Notes under the pieces: generated by a model | What the model saw: the letters and a program-made list of their open reading frames with translations, nothing else | Database searches by the model: none | Told to the model about the DNA's origin: nothing | In this document: one piece after another, positions 43,464-50,150 of the stretch | Position numbering within the stretch: the first letter of the stretch is position 1 | Layout of the letters: every line of letters begins with the position of its first letter | Source of the DNA: Humimonas sp964465015 | GTDB lineage: Bacteria; Gemmatimonadota; Gemmatimonadetes; Palauibacterales; Palauibacteraceae | Direction: 5' to 3' | NCBI GenBank assembly: GCA_964465015.1 | Contig: CAYXHP010000013.1 | Location: forward strand, 46,241-110,240 | DNA length: 64,000 nt | Position numbers and translations under genes: made by a program

Positions 43464-45064
43464 CCGGCCGGTCCCAGCTCCTGGCGCAGCAGGAAGCGCC
43501 GGATCTTTCCCGTCGCCGTCTTGGGGAGGGAGTCCCGGAACACCACGCGGCGCGGGTACTTGTAGGGAGCCAGCCGCTCCTTCACGAAGGCCTGCAGCTC
43601 CCGGGCGACCGCGTCCCGATCCGCTCCCGGGATGCGGGGAGCGGCGCTGTCCGAAGCGCCGCGCGCGTCGCCGGCGCGTCTTTCCGAGACCGCCTCCTTC
43701 AGCACGACGAACGCGGTCGGCTTGACCAGTCCCTCCGCGTCTTCCTCTCCCACCACCGCGCACTCCAGGACCGCCTCGTGGGCCAGGAGCGTGGCCTCGA
43801 CCTCGACCGGCGAGACCCAGATCCCCCCGACCTTGAGCATGTCGTCGCTACGGCCCGCGTGTCGCCAGTTCCCGTCCCCGTCCACCAGGTACTTGTCGCC
43901 CGTGCGGATCCAGTCGCCCTCCAGGGTCGCCTTCGTGTCCTCGTGACGGTTCCAGTAGAAGGCCATGGTGGAGTCGCCCCGGACCAGCAGGTCTCCCGGG
44001 TTCCCGTCCGGCACGGGGGCCCCCTCCTCGTCCACCAGGCGGAGGTCGTAGCCCGGCACCGGCCTTCCGGTCGTGCCGGGCGCGCACGCACCCGGCCGGT
44101 TGGATAGGAAGATGTGGCAGATCTCGGTCGAGCCGATCCCGTCCAGGATCTCGGTGCCCGTCCGTTCCAGCCAGCGCTCGAACAACGGCGCCGGCAGGGA
44201 CTCGCCGGCGCTCACGCACAACCGCACGCTGGAGAAGTCGGCCTCCGCGCCGCGCTCCATGGCGTCGAGCATCTGCGCGTACGCGGTCGGGACGGCGAAG
44301 AACAGCGTCGGGCGGTGCCGGGCCACCTGCTGGAACATGGCCTCCGGGGTCGGACGGCCGGCGAACAGGGCCGAGCAGGCGCCGACGTGAGCCGGAAAGT
44401 AGGCCGAGTTCCCGAGGCCGTAGGCGAAGAACAGCTTGGCCAGGCTGAGGCAGCGATCGTCGGGCCGGATGCCGAGGACGCGCTCCCCGTAAGTGACGCA
44501 GCACACCCACGTGTCGTGGTGGAGGTGCACCACGCCCTTGGGCTCGCCCGTCGTGCCGCTCGTGTAGTGGAAGAAGGCGAATCCGTCGCGGTGCGTGGGC
44601 GCATAGCCCTCGGCGGAGGCGGTCCCGGCGGCCCGGCCGGCGGCCTCCGACGAGTGCCAGAGCGTCGTCCCCGGGCGCCCCAGTCGCTCCAGGTCCGTCA
44701 GGGACGGGTCCACGACCGCGAGGCGGGGGTCGCAGTCGTCCAGGATGGCGCCGAGCTCATCCTCGCGGAGGAGCGTGTTGAGCGGCACCGCCACCAGGCC
44801 GGCCGCCAGGACGCCCCAGAACAGTGACAGGAGCTCGGGTCCGTCCGGGAGGAGCAGCGCCACCCGGTCCCCGGGATGGAGGTCGGCCGCGCGGAGGACC
44901 GCCGCGCGCCGGCGGACCGCCTCGTCGAGGCCGGCGTAGTCCAGCGACCCACCGTCCCAGGTCACGGCGGTCCGGCTCCCGCGCCCCTCCCGGACGTGGC
45001 GGCCGACGAACCACTCCGCCGCGTTGAAGCGGTCGGGGAGTCGGTCCCGGGCGCGAAGCGACAT
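43460..45064 (-). CDS. benzoate-CoA ligase family acyl-CoA synthetase
   Basis: This 534-residue adenylate-forming enzyme has the phosphate loop FFHYTSGTTGEPKG, the A5 motif DGIGSTEICHIFLSN, GDWIRTGDKY and the catalytic lysine in PKTATGKIRRF. The segments FNAAEWFVGRHV and SLAKLFFAYGLGNS are typical of BadA/BclA-type ligases, which activate aromatic acids. No ring reductase or box genes are in the window, so the substrate is open. It begins 11 nt after marC and overlaps the hydrolase gene. The chosen ATG opens MSLRARDRLPDRFN. Confidence 0.88.
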   Translation of the reverse strand: MSLRARDRLPDRFNAAEWFVGRHVREGRGSRTAVTWDGGSLDYAGLDEAVRRRAAVLRAADLHPGDRVALLLPDGPELLSLFWGVLAAGLVAVPLNTLLREDELGAILDDCDPRLAVVDPSLTDLERLGRPGTTLWHSSEAAGRAAGTASAEGYAPTHRDGFAFFHYTSGTTGEPKGVVHLHHDTWVCCVTYGERVLGIRPDDRCLSLAKLFFAYGLGNSAYFPAHVGACSALFAGRPTPEAMFQQVARHRPTLFFAVPTAYAQMLDAMERGAEADFSSVRLCVSAGESLPAPLFERWLERTGTEILDGIGSTEICHIFLSNRPGACAPGTTGRPVPGYDLRLVDEEGAPVPDGNPGDLLVRGDSTMAFYWNRHEDTKATLEGDWIRTGDKYLVDGDGNWRHAGRSDDMLKVGGIWVSPVEVEATLLAHEAVLECAVVGEEDAEGLVKPTAFVVLKEAVSERRAGDARGASDSAAPRIPGADRDAVARELQAFVKERLAPYKYPRRVVFRDSLPKTATGKIRRFLLRQELGPAG

Positions 45065-45075
45065 CGTGCCTCCCC

Positions 45076-45699
45076 TCAGCCCAGCCAGAGCTGCTTGACG
45101 CCCGAGACCACCATCTGCACGCCCACGGCCATCACCAGGAGCCCCAGGATCCGGGTCGCCAGCCGGAGTCCGAAGTCGCCCAGGATCCGGTACCAGGCCC
45201 GCGCGAAGAACAGGGTCAGGAAGACCAGCGCGCTCACGGCCAGCACCGCCACCAGGGTCGCGCCGAGCCCGGCCTCGGGGCCGGCCGCCAGCGTGATGGT
45301 CGTGGTGATGGCGCCGGGTCCGGCGATGAGCGGGATCGAGAGGGGCACGTAGATCCCGAACTCGGCCTGCTCCCGGGCGTCCGCCACCTGCTGGTCTCCC
45401 TGCGAGAACTGGGCGCCGGGTCGTTCGCCCTGGACCATGGAGAACGCCATGGCGGTCACGATGAGGCCCCCGGCGGCGCGCAGGCCCGCCACGCTCACGC
45501 CGAACGCGTCCAGGACCCGCGTTCCGACCACCGCGCAGAGGCCGAGTGTGATACCGACCGCCATCGCCGAGCGCCACGCGTCGCCGCGGTGCGCCCGCGC
45601 GTCCTTGGGGGAGCGCAGCGACAGGTAGAGGGGGAGGGCGCCGAGCGGGTTGGCGATGGCCACCAGCGTGGCCACCGCGCCGAGCACACCGCCGATCAC
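45076..45699 (-). CDS. MarC family integral membrane protein
   Basis: This 207-residue protein has six predicted membrane helices and the family features VAIANPLGALPLYLSL at the start, and VPLSIPLIAGPGAITTTITLA in the middle. The family has no proven substrate. The GTG start overlaps the stop of a possible small upstream ORF (GTGA), and the ligase starts 11 nt after its stop. Confidence 0.9.
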   Translation of the reverse strand: MIGGVLGAVATLVAIANPLGALPLYLSLRSPKDARAHRGDAWRSAMAVGITLGLCAVVGTRVLDAFGVSVAGLRAAGGLIVTAMAFSMVQGERPGAQFSQGDQQVADAREQAEFGIYVPLSIPLIAGPGAITTTITLAAGPEAGLGATLVAVLAVSALVFLTLFFARAWYRILGDFGLRLATRILGLLVMAVGVQMVVSGVKQLWLG

Positions 45700-45938
45700 G
45701 GCCGCGCGGTCCCGGCGAACGGATCCTTCCCCGAGTGACGAGAACGGGGACCCGCGGGACCGGTCCCTCGATGAGGATGGGCGAGGGGTCTCCCGGCGAG
45801 CTCGCGGGCGAAGGAGTCGAGGTCGTCGACCAGGGGGATCACGCCGACAGGATAGCCGGCACGGACCGCGTCCGCGACCTGCTCGATTCGTCCACCCGGC
45901 AGGGTCCGGGTGGCCGTCGACGGGGGCCTCCTACGCAC
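45696..45938 (-). CDS. possible small protein translationally coupled to marC
   Basis: A GTG-started frame of 80 residues ends in a TGA that overlaps the marC GTG. Its middle (GGRIEQVADAVRAGYPVGVIPLVDDLDSF) reads like a natural helical protein, but the ends are Arg/Pro-rich and no family is recognised. The rest of the gap to 46059, on either strand, shows no gene. It could be a remnant of a larger gene. Confidence 0.3.
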   Translation of the reverse strand: MRRRPPSTATRTLPGGRIEQVADAVRAGYPVGVIPLVDDLDSFARELAGRPLAHPHRGTGPAGPRSRHSGKDPFAGTARP

Positions 45939-46059
45939 GTGACGCAGCCGACGATGCCAGGAGGGCAAGAACCCGCGACTTTATCGGTGCTTGACCGCCA
46001 TCGGCCAGCCTTCCCGTGCGGGCCCGAGCGCCCGCCGTCCACAGTCACGGGAGGCGACG

Positions 46060-46713
46060 ATGCACGGTCATCACGTCCTCGCCCTTGAGGCCCGCCGGGA
46101 CCGGTCGGGCCCGCGACCCATCCCTCTCGCTCGGTCCGGAAGCGCTCCACGGACACTCGGGCGCCGCGAGCTCCTGCGCCGCCTGGGTCTGGCCACCGCC
46201 GGACTGGCCGTGGGTGCCTGCACCCCGCTGCGGATCGGGCTCCATGCCTGGCCGGAGCGCTTCGACGCCGAGCCGGGGCTCACCGATCGCGTTCTCCGCG
46301 CTTTCGTGGCCACCATCGTGCCGGGCGTCGATCCCGGGGCTGGAGATCCGGCCCGGGCGCTCCGGGATCCGTACTACCATTTCTCCCGCTATCGGGCGTT
46401 CCTGGCCTCGGACCTGTGCCGCCGGGCCGCGAGACGGTTCGGAGAGGGCGCCTTCGAACGTCTGCCCCTCCGGCGGCGTGAGGAGGTGGTGAGCGACGGT
46501 CTCCACGCGGACGGGACGACCCGGCGGCTGTACGTGGGGGCGGTCTTCCTGGTCCAGGTCGCTACCTACGCGGGGATCTACGACGACGCCCACGGCTGTC
46601 CGCTCATCGACTTCGAGGGCCGCTTCCGTCCCCGCCCCCTGTCCGAGTTCACCTATCCGTCTCCGGGCCGATTCCTGGCGTCCGGGCTGACGGACGACGG
46701 CAACATCGCCTGA
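46060..46713 (+). CDS. Tat-type lipoprotein, gluconate 2-dehydrogenase subunit 3-like
   Basis: This 217-residue protein has a twin-arginine segment (GRRELLRRLGLATAG) followed by a lipobox ending VGAC, so export by Tat and lipidation are likely. The mature part is helical with DRVLRAFVATIVPGVD and GAVFLVQVATYAGIYDD, resembling small partner subunits of GMC or gluconate dehydrogenases. It lies 9 nt before a GMC oxidoreductase that lacks its own signal, so it may carry that flavoprotein across the membrane by piggy-back. The ATG has GGGAGG upstream. Confidence 0.7.
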   Translation: MHGHHVLALEARRDRSGPRPIPLARSGSAPRTLGRRELLRRLGLATAGLAVGACTPLRIGLHAWPERFDAEPGLTDRVLRAFVATIVPGVDPGAGDPARALRDPYYHFSRYRAFLASDLCRRAARRFGEGAFERLPLRRREEVVSDGLHADGTTRRLYVGAVFLVQVATYAGIYDDAHGCPLIDFEGRFRPRPLSEFTYPSPGRFLASGLTDDGNIA

Positions 46714-46722
46714 GGAGGAGCC

Positions 46723-48342
46723 ATGGTCTCGCGAGCGTCGGGATCCGCGATGGAGACGGACGTCCTGGTGGTCGGGAGCGGCTTCGGCGCGGCGGCGCCC
46801 GCGCTGCGGCTGGCCCGGGCCGGGCATCGGGTGGTGATGGTCGAAAAGGGGCCGTCGATCGACGCGCCCGGCGATTTTCGGCAGACCCAGGATCCGAAGT
46901 ACCTGCTCCGCTACCTGCACGGGCTGGAGGGCGAGAACTTCCATCTCACCTACGCCGAGGCGCTGGGCGGCGGGTCGGGCTTCTACGAGATGATCTCGAT
47001 CCGGGCGCCGTCGGCCGCCTTCGAGGCCCGTGACGCCTCCGGCGTCCGCTTGTGGCCCACGGGCCTCGACCGGGAGGCCCTGGACCCCTGGTTCGAGGTG
47101 GCCGAGCGGATGCTCCACGTCCGGCAGATCACCGTCGACGAGGTGCCCAAGACCGGCCTCGTGTTCTCTCTGCTGATGAAACGTCTGGGCTACAGCTGCG
47201 ACCGGGTCGGCCACGCTGTCCGCGGTTGCCTGCAGAGCGGCTTCTGCGTGACCGGCTGCATCTACGGAGCCAAGCAGTCGCTGCACCTGAACTACCTGCC
47301 GCAGGCGACCGAGGCCGGGGCCCGCGTCCTCACGGGACTCGAGGCCGTCCGGATCCGCCCCCTGGGAGATCCGTTCCCGGCCCCGACGTCGTCGGTGCTG
47401 CGAGATGTGCCGCCCCGCTGGGAGGTCGTGTGCAGGGAGAGCCCGGACGGGGAGGGCGTCCGCCGATTCCGGGCGCGCGTCGTGGTGTTGGCCGGCGGTG
47501 CGCTCGGGACGGCCAGGCTCCTCCTGGCCTCGCGTCGTCACCTTCCGGAAAGCTGCGCGCGGGTCGGCCGAAGGGTCGCGTTCGACGGCGCCGTCCAGGC
47601 CATCGGCCTCCTCCCGGATGAGTTTCCGGACTGCGACATGTTCACGGGCCGGTCGCACCCCGGGATGGTGAGCTACGAGTTCCTGGCTTCCCACGGGATC
47701 ACGGTCACGCCGGCCAAGCCGTTTCCGCTCGAGGCCGTCAGCGCGGCCAGGTTCCGTCTGCGTGGAGCCCCGGCGGACGACTGGTGGGGGCGGCCGCAGG
47801 TGGAGCTCATGAAGCTCTACAGGCGCCGCATGCTGATCCTGTGCGCGTTCGGGATGCCGCCGGCCGCCGGCCGGCTCGAGCTCTCGGACGGTCGGCCGCG
47901 CGTGCGCCTGGAGCTCACTCCGGCATTGAGACGCTACCACGCCCGCGTCCGGGGGCTCCTGGAGTCCCTGCTCGTCCGGAGTGGATGTCGGCTGGTGGAT
48001 CCGGAGTTCGTGGACCGGGAGGGCAGGCCGTTCCCCGACCTGCGGTTCTCGACGGCCCATCAGCTCGGGACCTGTCCGATGGCGGAGACCCCGGACCGGG
48101 GGCCGGCCGACGTCCACGGGGAGCTGTTCGGCTGTCCGGGCCTCTACGTGAGCGACGGGTCGGCCCTCCCCGGGCCGCTCCCCGTGAGCCCCAGCCTCAC
48201 GATCCTGGCCAACGCCGAGCGGATCGCGGACGGTATGGTGGAGCGCTACTCGGGGGCGGCCCCCAGGAAGGACCGGCGCCGGCCCGGGGTCACCATGTCG
48301 CGCGCGACCACCTCCCGGACCAGGGCGGCTACGAAGGCGTAG
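46723..48342 (+). CDS. GMC-family FAD oxidoreductase
   Basis: This 539-residue flavoprotein has the dinucleotide motif VVGSGFGAAAPALRLA at residues about 16-31, a GGGSGFYEM active-site region, CIYGAKQSLHLNYLP and the late AGGALGTARLL. The C-terminal GMC domain shows AHQLGTCPM (His446) and SPSLTILANAERIAD, where the usual Asn is Ser489. Substrate may be a sugar, sterol or alcohol. The last 30 residues are Arg/Thr-rich and are read through the 3' end of the convergent regulator gene. Electron acceptor and substrate are unknown. Confidence 0.88.
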   Translation: MVSRASGSAMETDVLVVGSGFGAAAPALRLARAGHRVVMVEKGPSIDAPGDFRQTQDPKYLLRYLHGLEGENFHLTYAEALGGGSGFYEMISIRAPSAAFEARDASGVRLWPTGLDREALDPWFEVAERMLHVRQITVDEVPKTGLVFSLLMKRLGYSCDRVGHAVRGCLQSGFCVTGCIYGAKQSLHLNYLPQATEAGARVLTGLEAVRIRPLGDPFPAPTSSVLRDVPPRWEVVCRESPDGEGVRRFRARVVVLAGGALGTARLLLASRRHLPESCARVGRRVAFDGAVQAIGLLPDEFPDCDMFTGRSHPGMVSYEFLASHGITVTPAKPFPLEAVSAARFRLRGAPADDWWGRPQVELMKLYRRRMLILCAFGMPPAAGRLELSDGRPRVRLELTPALRRYHARVRGLLESLLVRSGCRLVDPEFVDREGRPFPDLRFSTAHQLGTCPMAETPDRGPADVHGELFGCPGLYVSDGSALPGPLPVSPSLTILANAERIADGMVERYSGAAPRKDRRRPGVTMSRATTSRTRAATKA

Positions 48343-50150
48343 CCCCGCGGCTCGGAGGTGAGCCAGCGGCTCCACTCGAGCTCGTCGAGCGCCCGGCGCA
48401 GTCGGTCGGGGGAGAGCGCGGTCGCGCGCGCGAGCCTGGCTTCCTCGACGCGGGATCCCAGCACGGCGGCGGCGCGCAGCACCTCGCGCGCATCCTCGGG
48501 CAGCCCGCCGAAGCCCACCCGAATGGCCGAGATGACCGCATCGGGCATCTGGGCGGGGAGCGTCTGCTCCAGCGTCCGGTGCGGCTCCGGCCAGCTGGCC
48601 CCCGTGTCCTCCGGCTCGAAGCCCAGCCGGACCGCGCCCAGGATCTCCACCGCCAGGAGGGGAAGCCCCGCGGTGTCCGCCTCCAGCCGCCGGGTCAGTC
48701 GATCCACGGCCTCGTCGCCGTACGCGGGGAAGCTGGCCCGTACCAGCGCCTGGAGCGCCGCCGGCTCCAGCGGGTCGAGGGTGACGGAGGTGCCGCCCAG
48801 CTCGCGCCCCACGCGCGACCGCAGACGATCGAAGCCCTCGCGCCGCGGGTAGGCCGTCGCCGCCACCAGCACGGTCACCGGCCGCTCGGCCTGGTCCCTG
48901 AGCAGGACATCGAGGGCGCCGACCGAATCGTCGTCCAGCCAGCGCGCATCGTCGATGACCAGGAAGATGGGCTGTTCCTCGGCCGCCGTTCCCACCACCT
49001 CTCCGAAGGCTCGCGCGGGCGCGAGGGGCTCGCTGTCGGCGATCTCCTCGCCGAAGCGCTCGGACCACGCCGGGGCCAGGATCGCGAGGCCCGCCAGCGC
49101 GCCCGGCGGGGCGACCACGAGCCCGGGGGCGTCGGCGAGGCCGCCCGCGGCGAGCGCGGCCAGGCCGCTCCACGGCGCCTCGCGGTCGGACGGCACGGCG
49201 CGGATGGCCGCCACGACCGCACCCTCCAGGCGGGCTCGCGCCGCGACCTCCTCGAGGAGGCGGCTCTTGCCCACGCCCGCCGGACCCTCCACGTACAGCA
49301 GACAGGAGCGGCTCCCGACGACCGAGGTCCGCCACGCCTCCATCAGGCGCTGCAGCGCCCCCTCGCGGCCGACGAGCGGGGTCCGGCGGGGCTGTTCGGC
49401 CGCTGCCAGCTCCTCCGGCAGGTGCCAGCTGCGCTCGCGGCGGATGCGGTCCGCCAGGCGGCGGAGCTCCGGCCCGGGCTCCAGGCCGAGCTCCCGCCGG
49501 ATGCGGTTGCCGAACGCCTCGAAAAGGCTCAGCGCCCCTGTCCGGTCCCCGGCCAGGGCCGCGACACGCATGGCGCCGCCCGTGGCCGCCTCCGCCAGCG
49601 GGTCCAGCGCCAGAGCCCGCTCGGAGGCCTGGCGTGCCGCCGCGACCTCGCCGCGCTCGAGCGCGCGGTCGGCCCGGGTCACGAGCGCTTCGACGGACCG
49701 GCGGCGCCAGTGCGTGCGCTCGGTGGCCAGCCAGTCCTCGAACGTCGAAGCGTCGGGGAGGCCGAACCCCTCCAGGAACTCGCCGGCCACGAGCTCGGCG
49801 GCCGTCTCCGGCGCCGTGGACGCGAGGCGCTCCTCGAGCGCGTCGACGTCGAGCCACACCGCGTCCTCCGAGAGCTCCACCTGACGCGCGTCGCTCTCCA
49901 GCAGTCCCTCGCCCCCGTGCCGTCGCAGGACGCGCAGGGCTTCGTTGAGGGAGTGGCGGGCCGCGGACTCCTCGCTGCCGCCCCACAGGAGTCCGACCAG
50001 GTGGCTACGGTCGCGGCGTCGCCGCGGCGACCGAGCCAGGTAGATGAGCAGCGCGAGGTTCTTCCGCCACAGGAGCTCGCGGGGCGGGGACTCCCCGTCG
50101 ACGGTCATCTGCACGGGCCCCAGCGTCCGCAACCGGATCAGCGGGCGCAC
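48246..50150 (-). CDS. BTAD-domain transcriptional regulator with AAA/STAND ATPase
   Basis: This 634-residue protein starts with a winged-helix and BTAD segment: IRLRTLGPVQMTVDGE, a bacterial transcriptional activator domain (about 60-230) with helical TPR-like repeats. A STAND-type ATPase follows (LVGREGALQRLMEAW; Walker A EGPAGVGKS near 340; Walker B IFLVIDDARWLDD). The C-terminal helical part is short and no LuxR-type HTH is visible. The GTG start is within the 3' end of the Ser/Thr kinase gene (13-nt overlap), so the kinase and regulator are coupled. It overlaps the GMC gene by 97 nt at the 3' end. Confidence 0.85.
   Translation of the reverse strand: MRPLIRLRTLGPVQMTVDGESPPRELLWRKNLALLIYLARSPRRRRDRSHLVGLLWGGSEESAARHSLNEALRVLRRHGGEGLLESDARQVELSEDAVWLDVDALEERLASTAPETAAELVAGEFLEGFGLPDASTFEDWLATERTHWRRRSVEALVTRADRALERGEVAAARQASERALALDPLAEAATGGAMRVAALAGDRTGALSLFEAFGNRIRRELGLEPGPELRRLADRIRRERSWHLPEELAAAEQPRRTPLVGREGALQRLMEAWRTSVVGSRSCLLYVEGPAGVGKSRLLEEVAARARLEGAVVAAIRAVPSDREAPWSGLAALAAGGLADAPGLVVAPPGALAGLAILAPAWSERFGEEIADSEPLAPARAFGEVVGTAAEEQPIFLVIDDARWLDDDSVGALDVLLRDQAERPVTVLVAATAYPRREGFDRLRSRVGRELGGTSVTLDPLEPAALQALVRASFPAYGDEAVDRLTRRLEADTAGLPLLAVEILGAVRLGFEPEDTGASWPEPHRTLEQTLPAQMPDAVISAIRVGFGGLPEDAREVLRAAAVLGSRVEEARLARATALSPDRLRRALDELEWSRWLTSEPRGYAFVAALVREVVARDMVTPGRRRSFLGAAPE

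Noticed and set aside
46045..49986. A 1313-codon open frame on the minus strand across the GMC gene and most of the regulator gene
   Set aside because: It is in another frame of the true regulator gene and antisense to GMC, with Arg/Gly/Pro-rich content and no motif.
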